Positions 8,901 to 19,863 of a stretch of DNA of 64,000 nucleotides are shown here, piece after piece. The first letter of the stretch is position 1. Every line of letters starts with the position of its first letter. The translations under genes and the position numbers were made by a program. The notes under the pieces are model-generated. The model saw only the letters and a list, made by a program, of their open reading frames with translations. It had not been told where the DNA came from and searched no databases. Origin of the DNA: Thermoplasmata archaeon (GTDB lineage: Archaea > Thermoplasmatota > Thermoplasmata > Methanomassiliicoccales > Methanomethylophilaceae); NCBI GenBank assembly GCA_015063245.1, contig SUSV01000003.1, positions 34,751 through 98,750 of the forward strand, in the 5' to 3' direction.

Positions 8901-11317
8901 AGCTGGAGATCAGCGAGGACATGGCCATAAGGTCCATCAGGAAGCTGGAATCGATGTATCTCATCACCAGGTCCGACCTTTCAGGCAACAAGTGGCTGTT
9001 CGGCCGTGTCGATTATCCGGAGGTGCCAAGGGATGACGCGATGGACCGTATCGTCACAAGGTTCCTGGACTGCTTCGCGCCGGCTTCCGTCCAGGAAGTC
9101 TCATATGCGCTGTCGGTCACGGAGGAGGATGCCCACACGGCGCTGGAATCCCTGGTGGCCAACGAGGTCGTGGTCAAGGGAAGGTTCCTCGTGTCCGAGA
9201 ACGACCAGTACATGCTGAAGATCGACTACATGAGGCTCAAGGCCGGGCGCAACAACGTGTACAGCTACGATACCGTGGAGCGCTACAGGCTGACGAAGGG
9301 CCAGCATTTCGATTCGATAAAGGATTTCTTCGACTTCCACGGTTCCGCAGGGAGCGAACTGGACGTCTACAACAGGGTGGACAACTTCAATCTCGATGAA
9401 TGGTATGATATGCGCAGGGACGGAGAGATCCACCTCGGAAGGTTCGTGAGGGGTAAGGTCAGGTTCGTCATGAGCGATGATGCCAACAGGTACGCCGCGG
9501 TGAGGACGGACGAGACCCTCCCGGAGGACATGGACATTCTGAACATGATCGAGGGGATGGGAACGGCCACGCTCAGGCAGCTGGTGGCGGCGACGGGCAA
9601 GGACAAGGATGCCGTGCGCGATGCCGTCATGCGCCTGGACCGCTCGCTGCGTGTCATAAGGGCGTTCGGCGACAGGGAGGACTGGGGTACGGAGAACTCG
9701 TATGCGGTGTTCTATCCCGGCGAGCCGGACGGGGATCCGGCAAGGGACCTGATAGCGAAGGCCATCAGGGCATACGGTCCGATCCCGGCCATGGCGCTGC
9801 GCTACCTGGTCGGCGTCCCGCTCGACAGGGTGGAGGAGCTGGCACAGGATGTCGGGGCCAAGGTCGTGTCCGTCGGGGAGGGACAGACCCCCATGTACGT
9901 GATGGAGGACGAGATCCCCAAACTCGAGGATGTCGAGGTCGTCGACTATCCGATCAGGATACTGTCGCTGTTCGATGCGGACCTCGGTTCAAAATGGGCC
10001 GAGATCGCCGCACGCTACGGGGACAAATGGATCTACCCCCTTGTCAGAGGCTCCATCATCGTCGGCGCCCTCGAGATATGGGAGATGTCCGGATGCATCG
10101 AGATCCGCTCCATAGACATGGATGATCCGGCGATGCTGCAGGAGGTCCTCGGAGCAGTGGACCACATGATGGGATTCTTCAACCAGAAGGGCATCGATAT
10201 CGTGCGCATCAGGGAGGTCCTGGGCACAGACGCATCCGAGCTGGATGATGAGAAGGTCTCCATACTCGAATCCTCGGGATACGTGCTGGTCAACGGATTC
10301 TACGCCAAAGGAAACTTCGATCCCTGGACGATGACAGAGGAGCAGATGATCTCCTATGTCTTCTCGAAGCAGAGGGTCTCCAACAGCAGCAAGTACGCCA
10401 CCGTGGCCGAATGCGTCTCGGTCAGGGGATACATCCGCGGCGACCAGGAGATCATGACCCGCGTGCAGGAGAAGACCACCATGAAGAAGCAGATGGAGAA
10501 GGGATATCTGATGAAGATGACCCTGACCCCGTCATATTTGGGATACACGGATTCCGACCACGCACCCATATTCCGTGCCCAGAAGGGATACGTCCCCGAG
10601 GGCGAGGATGCGAAGACCGTCATCAACCTGATATCGAAGAAGCAGCCGGTGCCCAAGAAGAGGATCATTGAGGATTCCCCGCTGTCGCAGGAGCGCACCA
10701 CGGAGATATTCAACGAGCTGAACAAGATGTCGTACATCTATCAGGATTCGGATTCCAATTATAACCTGGTCCCCGACAACGGCATGGACCAGATGGACGC
10801 ATGCGCCGAGGTGGCGAAGATGCACTTCCGCGACTTCGGGATATTCTCGGCGGAGGACATGGCTGCGTTCCTGTCCAGCAGGATGTCCGTCACCAGAGCG
10901 GTGCTCAGAAGGCTGGAGGCCGAGGGATTCGTGAAGAAGGGATTCTTCATCAAGGACGACCCGACGCTCAGATGGATGCTCACCGAGGATATCGGCAACA
11001 TCCGCAGGAGGATGGGTGATTCGTTCATCCTCAACTCCCAGGATAATCTCAATCTGTATCTCAGGGACATGATCAAGAGCGATACCGGGTCCACGAGGTC
11101 GGTCATCATAGCGAACAACAAGGTCATAGGCTCATTCGTCGGGAAGATCTGCCCGGGAGGGGCCAAGGTCGACGAGTTCGTCGGTTCCGACCGTGCCGCC
11201 CGCATGATGAAGGAGGCCGCGCAGTCGGTCGGTATGAGGCTCGAATCGCAGAGGCAGAGGGACGACGACGATTGGGATGTCTCCGAGTTCTACACCAAGG
11301 TGAACATGGGAGCATGA
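5954..11317 (+). CDS. lhr: Giant Lhr-type superfamily 2 helicase
   Basis: Large ATP-dependent helicase of the Lhr group. The N-terminal half holds Walker A SSPTGSGKT (about residue 55), DEIH, LSATL and motif VI QRIGRSGH (about 370), then winged-helix and Lhr-core regions. Archaeal Lhr proteins are usually about 900 residues; this one has 1,787, with a C-terminal extension of about 900 residues rich in winged-helix-like segments, recalling the long bacterial Lhr proteins. Family knowledge implies a role in DNA repair or RNA/DNA unwinding. I prefer the ATG at 5954 to the one at 5939: the TATA-like element at 5914-5921 puts transcription start near 5941-5946, after the earlier ATG. Confidence 0.9.
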   Translation: MVEKVDRTYTKDEVMGMMEPLISTWFNEKYEDLTIPQAKAIPVIHQRRNVLVSSPTGSGKTLTAFTSIINELTRYAREGTLEERVYCIYVSPLKALGNDVNRNLNTPLAEMREVAERHGMNIPNITVAVRSGDTPQNERQKMVRHPPHILITTPESLALILAAPKFRDAFKKVEWVILDEIHDICDSKRGAFLSLTLERLRKHCENDFVRIGLSATLAPIDAIASYLVGCNPDGSVRDVALIESGSKKTLDLQVICPTRDLTTLSSDIVNSMMYDTLKELIDAHDTTLVFTNTRSGAESVVYKLKERGLENIEVHHSSLGKDIRLDVEERLKHGEIKCVVSSTSLELGIDIGSVDLVCQIGSPKSVAKGLQRIGRSGHSFGKVAKGRLLVFDPDDLVECAVMCRAAHRGDIDRVGIPENCLDVLSQTVVGMSLDSRWDIDEAFELVKGSYCYRNLTKESFMQVIRYLGSKDDFEGVYSKIWYDETENVFGKKKGSRMIYFMNLGTIPEEANYRVITNHGSVAGELSEKFVERLSPRDVFVLGGRSFEFVRSKGMTAYVKEANGRKPTVPSWAGEMLPRSFDLSMDVAIFRREMASRINEDEQKAIKEISAEFDVDEGSARSIFSYFKEQEAVAGFIPDDRKLAVEEYIDPSGNQKLVFHFPFGRRVNDALSRAYAYRLSNMMGANVSVTISDDSFMLGCPRTFDLDQLPGLIKGAELEQILRKSLKDSEIFKLRFRHTAARSFMILRNYMGRPISVNRQQVRSTYLLEALGNMDGVPVIEETYREVMEDDMDIKNARYVLDLLEIGDMELSLIRYSGTPSPFAHSAILSGFSDIVLMEDRSALLRELHRKVLYRALGDSVSEFEFEEDQIVPYYAQKPTRITCREDIPKLLMETGPLQALRERGRNIYTYTDEDRKVIDGWIRELVHSGEVGTVFLDEPHIMVSDEIPYYASATKKERELNETDRDVYDCITMDTPMSEVVEKLEISEDMAIRSIRKLESMYLITRSDLSGNKWLFGRVDYPEVPRDDAMDRIVTRFLDCFAPASVQEVSYALSVTEEDAHTALESLVANEVVVKGRFLVSENDQYMLKIDYMRLKAGRNNVYSYDTVERYRLTKGQHFDSIKDFFDFHGSAGSELDVYNRVDNFNLDEWYDMRRDGEIHLGRFVRGKVRFVMSDDANRYAAVRTDETLPEDMDILNMIEGMGTATLRQLVAATGKDKDAVRDAVMRLDRSLRVIRAFGDREDWGTENSYAVFYPGEPDGDPARDLIAKAIRAYGPIPAMALRYLVGVPLDRVEELAQDVGAKVVSVGEGQTPMYVMEDEIPKLEDVEVVDYPIRILSLFDADLGSKWAEIAARYGDKWIYPLVRGSIIVGALEIWEMSGCIEIRSIDMDDPAMLQEVLGAVDHMMGFFNQKGIDIVRIREVLGTDASELDDEKVSILESSGYVLVNGFYAKGNFDPWTMTEEQMISYVFSKQRVSNSSKYATVAECVSVRGYIRGDQEIMTRVQEKTTMKKQMEKGYLMKMTLTPSYLGYTDSDHAPIFRAQKGYVPEGEDAKTVINLISKKQPVPKKRIIEDSPLSQERTTEIFNELNKMSYIYQDSDSNYNLVPDNGMDQMDACAEVAKMHFRDFGIFSAEDMAAFLSSRMSVTRAVLRRLEAEGFVKKGFFIKDDPTLRWMLTEDIGNIRRRMGDSFILNSQDNLNLYLRDMIKSDTGSTRSVIIANNKVIGSFVGKICPGGAKVDEFVGSDRAARMMKEAAQSVGMRLESQRQRDDDDWDVSEFYTKVNMGA

Positions 11318-11397
11318 AGGTATATTGAGTTTAGGCCTGTATAATCTGGCCGTTCCGCCTGATACCATAATATAGTCAACGCTAACATACCATCTTC

Positions 11398-11796
11398 ATG
11401 AAGATTCCGTGCGAGATTGTCGTATGGCATGTGCTCCCAATGATCCGCAGGGAATTGGCGAGCGAACTCGTGACCGCTCACAGCTTATCGCAGGCCGAGG
11501 TCGCCAGGATCTTCGGTGTCACCGATGCCGCCATATCGCAGTATCTCAAGAAGAAGAGGGGCGACAATTCCGTCATCGAGCAGAGCGAGAGGTACCCGGA
11601 GTTCATGAGCTCTATAAGGCAGTCCGCGGCGCTGATCGTGGAGGAGAAGACCAGGTTCGAGAACGAGATGTGCAGGCTCTGCGCAGTGGTGAAATCGATC
11701 GGTCTCCTGTCCGAGATCTACGAGCTTCAGGTCGGGGAGCCCCTGTCTTCCTGCAGCAACTTCGGGACGAGCGCAGGCATCAACGGGCAGTCATAA
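11398..11796 (+). CDS. Helix-turn-helix transcriptional regulator (COG2522-like)
   Basis: A 132-residue predicted DNA-binding protein. Residues 20-55 form a helix-turn-helix (SQAEVARIFGVTDAAISQYL), followed by a helical region with a CRLC pair near residue 92-95 that could bind metal or a cluster, as in other small archaeal regulators of this type. A TATA-like CATAATATAG at about 11366-11375 sits 25 to 30 bases before the ATG, so the transcript is probably leaderless. The gene converges on the DNA glycosylase gene, with a 6-base overlap of the two stop regions. Target genes are unknown. Confidence 0.82.
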   Translation: MKIPCEIVVWHVLPMIRRELASELVTAHSLSQAEVARIFGVTDAAISQYLKKKRGDNSVIEQSERYPEFMSSIRQSAALIVEEKTRFENEMCRLCAVVKSIGLLSEIYELQVGEPLSSCSNFGTSAGINGQS

Positions 11797-12597
11797 ATCG
11801 ATGAAATCGGCGTGATACAGGAATTCCTGGGCGTATCCCGCATACTCCCCGAACTTCTTCCTTCCGTATTCTGATACCGTCTTGTAGCTCCCGGTTACGC
11901 CGTACATGTCCTGCATCACCCTGGAGATGCGCGCATCGACCGGGAAGGCCTCCATGTGCTCGAATGCGAACAATGCGACGCAGTCCGCCACCTTGGGCCC
12001 CACGCCGTTGATGCCCTGGAGCTCCGAGACGCATCTATCATAATCCATCTCCGCAAACGCCTCCACGTCGATGTCACCTGATTCCACGCGCTCGGCGAGC
12101 GTGATGAAACGCTGCTCCCTGAACCCGAGTCTGCATTCGGATATGCGCTCGCATCCGTCAAGGATCTGCTTGGGTGTGGGGAAACCGTGCCTCCTCCCCA
12201 GGTCCTTCCCGAAGTGGTCGCATACGGACTCGACCATCTTGCCTATGCGCGCGACGTTGGCATTCGTCGCGAGAAGGTATGTGGCAAGGCATTCCCAATG
12301 GTCCTGACGGAGTATGCGCATACCGGGGCATCTGTCCGCGAGCCTGGCGACATACTCATCGGATTCCGATATCTTCGAGATGATGCGACCGAGGTCGTCA
12401 TCCCCTCCGAGGTACCTCGTGATGCCGCTGCGGTCATCCGTCCCTTTGACCTCGACCGATCCCGGGGACAGCTGTCTCATGGTCACGACCTGATTCCTCC
12501 ATACACCCTCCCATGAACCATTCTGGCACTTGTGCCAGCGATGTGCCTGTCCGCATCCAAGGGTGGGGTCGAGCGATACCTCGAGATCGATGATCAT
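11791..12597 (-). CDS. ogg: 8-oxoguanine DNA glycosylase (OGG1 type)
   Basis: Bifunctional base-excision glycosylase/lyase of the HhH-GPD superfamily that removes 8-oxoguanine. The N-terminal half resembles the OGG1 N domain (GQAHRWHKC, like the QSFRW of OGG1). The helix-hairpin-helix GINGVGPKVADCV carries the catalytic lysine at residue 202, and the catalytic aspartate is D221 in PVDARI. The length of 268 residues fits archaeal OGG proteins. It is transcribed divergently from the AP-endonuclease gene, with 57 bases between the starts, so the two successive steps of base-excision repair share one promoter region. Confidence 0.93.
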   Translation of the reverse strand: MIIDLEVSLDPTLGCGQAHRWHKCQNGSWEGVWRNQVVTMRQLSPGSVEVKGTDDRSGITRYLGGDDDLGRIISKISESDEYVARLADRCPGMRILRQDHWECLATYLLATNANVARIGKMVESVCDHFGKDLGRRHGFPTPKQILDGCERISECRLGFREQRFITLAERVESGDIDVEAFAEMDYDRCVSELQGINGVGPKVADCVALFAFEHMEAFPVDARISRVMQDMYGVTGSYKTVSEYGRKKFGEYAGYAQEFLYHADFIDL

Positions 12598-12654
12598 GCC
12601 ACCCTGATGGCGGTCCCAAATAATGATTTATCCTATGGTGTCATAGGGCAGGGT

Positions 12655-13467
12655 ATGATGAGATTCGGTCCGGCAGGATACCCTTCAGCAGGCAAGACGC
12701 CCGAAGGATCCCTCGAATATACCAAGAACCTCGGGCTCAACGCTCTGGAGGTGGAGTTCGTCAGAGGGGCCCGCATCAGCCCGGAGAGGGCTCAGACCAT
12801 CGGGGCCAAGGCCAAGGAGCTGGACATCAGGCTCAGCTGCCATGCACCGTATTTCATTAGCTTCAATTCCGACAGCGAGGAGACCCGCGAGAAGAGCATC
12901 GGTTGGGTCATGGACACAGCCCGTGTTGCTCATAACCTCGGAGCATATATCATCGTCATCCACGCCGCATCCTACGGCAAATCCCCGGAGACGGCCCTGC
13001 CATCGGTCATCGAGGGATTGACCAGATGCAAGAACATGCTGGACGACGAGGGCATCAAGGATGTCATTCTCGGAGTCGAGACCATGGGGAAGCTCGGGCA
13101 GTTCGGGACCCTGGACGAGATCGGAAAGGTCATGGACCAGGTGGACGGCGTTCACCCCGTCCTGGACGTCGCGCACGTCCATGCGAGGGGACATGGATAC
13201 CTCAAGACCGAGGCGGACATGCAGGGGCTCATAGACCAGTTCTTCCCGCTGTGCGGGGATATAGCGCATTTCCACATCAGCTGCATAAAGTACGGCGATA
13301 AGGGCGAGATATCGCATCTTCCGCTGGAGACGAAGGACCCCGACCTTCAGATGCTGGCCAATGTCCTTCAGGATACCAAACAGGAATGCAACTTCATATG
13401 CGAGTCGCCCCTGATCGAGAAGGACGCGGTAGTATTCAGGGACATGTTCCCCGACTACAGGCAATAA
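12655..13467 (+). CDS. nfo: Endonuclease IV-family AP endonuclease
   Basis: TIM-barrel zinc nuclease that cuts the DNA backbone at abasic sites. The metal-binding positions expected for endonuclease IV are present in order: H in SCHAPYFISF, H in IVIHAASYG, E in GVETMGK, D and H in VLDVAHVHARG, H in AHFHISC and E in FICESP. The product has 270 residues, the usual size. The frame stays open upstream, but the ATG at 12655 (or 12658) is preferred: an AT-rich TATA-like ATGATTTAT at about 12623-12631 places transcription start near it. It lies divergent from ogg. Confidence 0.9.
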   Translation: MMRFGPAGYPSAGKTPEGSLEYTKNLGLNALEVEFVRGARISPERAQTIGAKAKELDIRLSCHAPYFISFNSDSEETREKSIGWVMDTARVAHNLGAYIIVIHAASYGKSPETALPSVIEGLTRCKNMLDDEGIKDVILGVETMGKLGQFGTLDEIGKVMDQVDGVHPVLDVAHVHARGHGYLKTEADMQGLIDQFFPLCGDIAHFHISCIKYGDKGEISHLPLETKDPDLQMLANVLQDTKQECNFICESPLIEKDAVVFRDMFPDYRQ

Positions 13468-13505
13468 TCTGATTTTTATAGGTCGATAATATCACTAGGA
13501 ATGAC

Positions 13506-13580
13506 GCCGCTGTGGCTTAGTGGTATAGCATCTGATTCGTAATCAGAAGGCCGAGGGTTCAAATCCCTTCAGCGGCTCCA
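13506..13580 (+). tRNA. tRNA-Thr (CGT)
   Basis: Full cloverleaf. The acceptor stem GCCGCTG pairs with CAGCGGC, followed by T and an encoded CCA (13578-13580). The anticodon stem is TCTGA/TCAGA with loop TTCGTAA, giving anticodon CGT for threonine codon ACG. The T arm is GAGGGTTCAAATCCCTTC. No intron is visible. A TATA-like TTTTATAGG lies about 25-30 bases upstream. Confidence 0.95.
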
Positions 13581-13587
13581 CTCCTTT

Positions 13588-14895
13588 TCAACAGTCTTCC
13601 TTGGGAACGATCTTCTGCGGCTTGTCCTCGTTCATATAGGTGTTGACGATCTTGATCGCACATACGTCGCCGCACATGGAGCAGCCCTCGGATTCCTCCG
13701 TGCAGCCCCTCTTCCTGTACCTTCTGGCCTTCTCCTCGTCGATGCAGACATCGAACATCGTCTGCCAGTCGAGATTCTTCCTTGCGTGGGCCATCCTGTT
13801 GTCCAGATCCATGCCTTTTCCTCTGCAGAGGTCCCCGACATGGGCCGCGATCTTGGAAGCGATCACGCCTTCCCTGACATCATCCACATCGGGCAGCGAC
13901 AGATGCTCGGCAGGGGTGAGGTAGCAGAGGAAGTCCGCTCCGTTCTGTGCCGCGACAGCGCCTCCGATCGCTCCGACGATGTGGTCGTAGCCGGGAGCGA
14001 TGTCCGTCACGAGGGGTCCGAGGACGTAGAACGGTGCATCGAGGCACATCCTCTTCTCCAGCTGCATGTTCATGGCGACCTGGTTGAGGGGTACGTGCCC
14101 GGGGCCTTCGACCATGCTCTGCACACCAGCCTCGCGGGCCCTCTTCACGAGATGACCCAGAGTCATCAATTCTGAGATCTGCGCCTGGTCGCTCGCATCA
14201 TTGATGCAGCCCGGCCTGAAGCCGTCTCCCAGGGACAGTGTGAACTCGTATTTCCTAGCGAGCTCAAGAAGATAGTCGAAATTCTTGTAGAGCGGATTCT
14301 CCTGCTCGTTGTGAAGGATCCAAGCTGTAAGGAACGATCCGCCCCTTGAGACCACATCGGTGATCCTGTCGCTCTTCTTCAGCCATTGGACGGTCTCCTT
14401 GGTGATTCCGCAGTGCACCGTCATGAAGTCCATTCCGTCCTTGGCATGCTTCTCGATGCCGTTGAAGATGTCATCCTCGGTCATCTCGACGATCGCGTTC
14501 CTCCTTGCGGCGATGACCCCTGTCTGATAGATGGGGACGGATCCCATCATCACGGGGCACTCCTTGAGGAGCCTGGCCCTGATGGCATCGATGTCCCCGC
14601 CGGTGCTGAGGTCCATGACCGCATCGGCACCGTACTTGAGGGCTACCTTGAGCTTCTCCGATTCCGTGTCCACATCCACCATGTCACGGGAGGTCCCCAG
14701 GTTCACGTTGATCTTGACGGACATGCCTTCACCGATGGCTCCTGGCACAGTCTCGTGACGGGGGTTGTTCGGGACGCAGATTCTGCCTGAGGCGATACCG
14801 TTCCTTACGAACTCCTCGCTGACCTTCTCCTGTTTGGCGATCTCCTTTATGAGAGGGGTGACACCCCTGCGGGCCTCTTCCATGATGGTGCTCAT
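13588..14895 (-). CDS. thiC: Phosphomethylpyrimidine synthase ThiC
   Basis: Radical SAM enzyme that rearranges aminoimidazole ribotide into hydroxymethylpyrimidine phosphate for thiamine synthesis. Typical segments are GRICVPNNPRHE near the N-terminus, INVNLGTSRD, the barrel stretch DLSTGGDID, VEGPGHVPL, and the C-terminal cluster motif CSMCGDVC (CxxCxxxxC) near residue 410. Length is 435 residues, the archaeal/bacterial norm without the plant-type N-terminal extension. It is divergent from gyrB with about 118 bases between the starts. I see no THI-box riboswitch in that gap. A tRNA-Thr gene converges on its 3' end. Confidence 0.96.
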   Translation of the reverse strand: MSTIMEEARRGVTPLIKEIAKQEKVSEEFVRNGIASGRICVPNNPRHETVPGAIGEGMSVKINVNLGTSRDMVDVDTESEKLKVALKYGADAVMDLSTGGDIDAIRARLLKECPVMMGSVPIYQTGVIAARRNAIVEMTEDDIFNGIEKHAKDGMDFMTVHCGITKETVQWLKKSDRITDVVSRGGSFLTAWILHNEQENPLYKNFDYLLELARKYEFTLSLGDGFRPGCINDASDQAQISELMTLGHLVKRAREAGVQSMVEGPGHVPLNQVAMNMQLEKRMCLDAPFYVLGPLVTDIAPGYDHIVGAIGGAVAAQNGADFLCYLTPAEHLSLPDVDDVREGVIASKIAAHVGDLCRGKGMDLDNRMAHARKNLDWQTMFDVCIDEEKARRYRKRGCTEESEGCSMCGDVCAIKIVNTYMNEDKPQKIVPKEDC

Positions 14896-14899
14896 TTGA

Positions 14900-16927
<2,028 letters not shown>

Positions 16928-16931
16928 TATC

Positions 16932-19406
16932 ATGGATGAGGAACAGCAGCCCAAGAGGATAATCAACCAGACCGTCGAGCAGGAGATGCAGCGCTCCTAC
17001 ATCGACTACTCCATGAGCGTCATCGTGGGACGTGCCCTTCCGGACGTCCGCGACGGACTGAAGCCCGTCCACAGGAAGATCCTGTACGCCATGGACCAGC
17101 TCAATCTCACATACAACAGGCCCCACAAGAAATCCGCAACCGTCGTGGGAGAGGTCCTGGGTAAGTACCACCCCCACGGAGACTCCGCGGCATACGAGGC
17201 GATGGTAAGGCTGGCACAGCCCTTCTCGCTCAGGTACCCGCTGGTCGACGGACAGGGTAACTTCGGTTCGGTCGACGGGGATTCCGCGGCAGCGATGCGT
17301 TACACCGAGGCCAGGATGACCAAGATGGCCAGCGATCTTCTGCTGGACCTGGACAAGAACACCGTGGACATGGTGGACAACTACGACGGCTCTCTGAAGG
17401 AGCCATCCGTCCTGCCCTCGAAGTTCCCGAACCTCCTGGTGAACGGGTCGGACGGTATCGCGGTCGGAATGGCGACCAAGATGCCCCCGCACAACCTCAC
17501 GGAGGTCTGCCAGGCCATCGAGTACACCATCGACAACCCCGACGCGCAGGTCGCCGACCTGATGCAGTTCGTCAAGGGTCCCGACTTCCCCACCGGAGGA
17601 ATGATCTACGGTCTCTCCGGCATCAGGGCGGCGTACGAGACCGGAAAGGGAAAGCTCAGGGTCAGGTCGAAGGTCCACTTCGAGGAGATGGACAACGGAA
17701 AGACGAGGATCATCGTCGACGAGATCCCCTACCAGGTCAACAAGGCCATGCTCATAGTGCAGATCGCGGACCGCGTCAAGGACAAGGAGATCGAGGGTAT
17801 CACCGACCTCAGGGATGAATCCGATAGGCACGGAATGCGCATCGTGATCGAGCTCCACAAGGACGCGATCCCCCAGGTGGTCCTGGAGAACTTATGGAAG
17901 AAGACCAATATGGAGATCACGTACGGTGTCATCAACATCGCGCTGGTGGACAACAAGCCCACGCTCCTCGGTCTCAAGGAGCTCATAGTCCAGTACATCA
18001 AGCACAGGAAGAGCGTAGTCACCAGGAGGACACAGTTCGAGCTGGACCAGGCCGCTAAGAGGTTCCACATCCTCGAGGGTTTGATGAAAGCGATCAACAT
18101 GCTCGACGAGACCATCGCGCTCATCCGCGAATCATCCGACGGGGAGGCGGCGAACCTCGGTCTCCAGAACCTCCTCGGCATCGACCAGGAGCAGGCTAAG
18201 TCCATCCTCGACATGAGGCTCCAGAAGCTGACCGGATTGGAACTCAATTCCATCAAGGAGGAGTACGAGCAGCTCATCGTCACCATGAACGACCTCAAGG
18301 ACATCCTCGCACACGAGCAGAGGGTCCTGAACATCATCAAGGACGAGCTCAAGTCGATGTCCGACACCTACGGCGACGAGCGCCGCACGGAGATCGACCC
18401 GAACGAGATCGATGCGGACGAGGAGGACCTGATCCCCAACGAGAAGGTGGTCGTCACTGTCTCCAATGACAACTACATCAAGAGGATCCCGCTGAACACC
18501 TACAGGCAGCAGTCCCGCGGAGGCGTGGGCCTCACGGCGATGCAGACCAAGGAGGAGGACCACGTGGCGGCGATGTTCGTCATGATGTCCCACGACTACA
18601 TCCTGTTCATCACCAACAAGGGCCGCATGCAGTGGCTGAAGGGATACAGGATCCCCGAGGGAAGCAGGCAGGCCAAGGGCAAGCCGCTGGTCAACCTCAT
18701 CCCCGATCTTGAGGAGGATGAGAAGATCATCAACTCCATCACCACCCACGAGTTCCCCGACGACAAGTATCTGGTGTTCTGCACCAGGAACGGTCTGTTC
18801 AAGAAGACCGTGATGTCGGCATACGGGAACGTCAGGGCCAAGGGAATCAAGGCCATCAAGCTGGACGAGGGCGACGAGCTGATCGGGATGGGAATCACCG
18901 ACGGAGAGGACCAGATCATAATCGCATCCGCCAACGGACAGGCGGTCAGGTTCGACGAGACGGACGCACGTCCCCTCGGAAGGGACACGATGGGAGTCAA
19001 GGGAATGACCCTCGCCGATGACGACAGGGTCGTGTCCATGGCCGTCGTGAAACCGGGAGACAGGCTCCTCACTGTCTCCGAGAACGGATACGGAAAGATC
19101 TCCGACGTCGACGACTACCGCAAGGTGAGGCGCGGAGGAAAGGGTGTCATCACCATCAAGACCGACGAGCGCAACGGAAAGGTCGTCAGCGTCACCAAGG
19201 TCGCTGTGGGCGACGAGCTCATGCTCCAGTCCAGGAGCGGAAAGATCATCCGCATGCAGACCGACAGCATCCGCGAGACCGGACGCAACGCCAAGGGCGT
19301 CAGGGTCATGGACCTCCGCGACGGCGACACGATAGTATCGGTCGAGCCCGTGATGTCGGAGGATCAGGATATCCCCGAGGAAACACAGGAAGAACAAACA
19401 CAATGA
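16932..19406 (+). CDS. gyrA: DNA gyrase subunit A
   Basis: DNA-cleaving and wrapping subunit of gyrase. The catalytic tyrosine is in [10 protein letters not shown] near residue 122. The region that governs quinolone binding reads [15 protein letters not shown], keeping the serine and an acidic residue. The C-terminal beta-propeller carries GyrA-box-like elements (RQQSRGGVG and VRRGGKG), pointing to wrapping and true supercoiling activity rather than topoisomerase IV activity. The acidic tail is [20 protein letters not shown]. I start at the ATG at 16932, 4 bases after the gyrB stop; an earlier in-frame ATG at 16920 would overlap gyrB by 8 bases. A strong stem-loop follows the stop. Confidence 0.97.
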   Translation: MDEEQQPKRIINQTVEQEMQRSYIDYSMSVIVGRALPDVRDGLKPVHRKILYAMDQLNLTYNRPHKKSATVVGEVLGKYHPHGDSAAYEAMVRLAQPFSLRYPLVDGQGNFGSVDGDSAAAMRYTEARMTKMASDLLLDLDKNTVDMVDNYDGSLKEPSVLPSKFPNLLVNGSDGIAVGMATKMPPHNLTEVCQAIEYTIDNPDAQVADLMQFVKGPDFPTGGMIYGLSGIRAAYETGKGKLRVRSKVHFEEMDNGKTRIIVDEIPYQVNKAMLIVQIADRVKDKEIEGITDLRDESDRHGMRIVIELHKDAIPQVVLENLWKKTNMEITYGVINIALVDNKPTLLGLKELIVQYIKHRKSVVTRRTQFELDQAAKRFHILEGLMKAINMLDETIALIRESSDGEAANLGLQNLLGIDQEQAKSILDMRLQKLTGLELNSIKEEYEQLIVTMNDLKDILAHEQRVLNIIKDELKSMSDTYGDERRTEIDPNEIDADEEDLIPNEKVVVTVSNDNYIKRIPLNTYRQQSRGGVGLTAMQTKEEDHVAAMFVMMSHDYILFITNKGRMQWLKGYRIPEGSRQAKGKPLVNLIPDLEEDEKIINSITTHEFPDDKYLVFCTRNGLFKKTVMSAYGNVRAKGIKAIKLDEGDELIGMGITDGEDQIIIASANGQAVRFDETDARPLGRDTMGVKGMTLADDDRVVSMAVVKPGDRLLTVSENGYGKISDVDDYRKVRRGGKGVITIKTDERNGKVVSVTKVAVGDELMLQSRSGKIIRMQTDSIRETGRNAKGVRVMDLRDGDTIVSVEPVMSEDQDIPEETQEEQTQ

Positions 19407-19445
19407 ACTGGACGGGGGGTCCGGCCCCCCGATACAGTTCAAAAA
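19406..19445 (+). terminator. Stem-loop after gyrA
   Basis: Directly after the stop, AACTG (19406) pairs with CAGTT (19435) around an inner stem GGGGGG/CCCCCC (19414-19419 with 19425-19430). A short A-run follows rather than a T-run, so this may act as an mRNA 3'-end stabiliser or processing site as much as a terminator. It separates gyrBA from tRNA-Phe. Confidence 0.55.
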
Positions 19446-19480
19446 GGCTTATAAAGTGGATGAATATAGGGGGCAATCAC

Positions 19481-19556
19481 GCCGTGGTAACTCAGTTGGG
19501 AGAGTGCGTGACTGAAGATCACGAAGTCGCTGGTTCGAGCCCGGCTCACGGCACCA
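19481..19556 (+). tRNA. tRNA-Phe (GAA)
   Basis: The acceptor stem GCCGTGG pairs with TCACGGC (one G-U pair), with discriminator A and encoded CCA (19554-19556). The anticodon stem is CGTGA/TCACG with loop CTGAAGA, anticodon GAA. The T arm contains GGTTCGAGCCC. A TATA-like CTTATAAAG lies at about 19448-19456, properly placed for a tRNA promoter. Confidence 0.95.
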
Positions 19557-19590
19557 TCTCTTCTACCATCTAATTCACGAAGGTCGCTCC

Positions 19591-19863
19591 ATGGAACCTG
19601 ACGTAGTCTTCATCGACATCAAGAAGTCATCGCTGACCATGGGCCAGGTCATCCAGGAGGTGGCGCGCCTTCAGAAGGAGAACCCGGATTACGAGATTTT
19701 CATGGACGGGGATCTCTACGCTATCGTAGGAAGGAGGAGGAAGAACCGATGGGAAGAGGAAGGATCACGATCGGATTGTACAACTCCTATGACCAGAACT
19801 TCAGGGAGCCCCACAGGCGCGTTATCGCCCGCGCGGGAGACCTCGCGATGGCCTTCGATATGA
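19591..19863 (+). CDS. Small conserved-looking protein overlapping DUF531
   Basis: A 90-codon gene whose first 50 residues look like a compact alpha/beta domain (MEPDVVFIDIKKSSLTMGQV, later IFMDGDLYAIVGRRRK). I recognise no family. The last 38 codons overlap the start of the DUF531 gene by 115 bases in another frame; they are rich in Ser, Thr, Arg and Pro, as an out-of-frame reading of a real gene would be. The Shine-Dalgarno sequence for DUF531 lies at the end of the domain-like part. The functional part is probably the first 50-54 residues, with the tail produced by loss of an earlier stop. It probably shares a transcript with DUF531. Confidence 0.6.
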   Translation: MEPDVVFIDIKKSSLTMGQVIQEVARLQKENPDYEIFMDGDLYAIVGRRRKNRWEEEGSRSDCTTPMTRTSGSPTGALSPARETSRWPSI

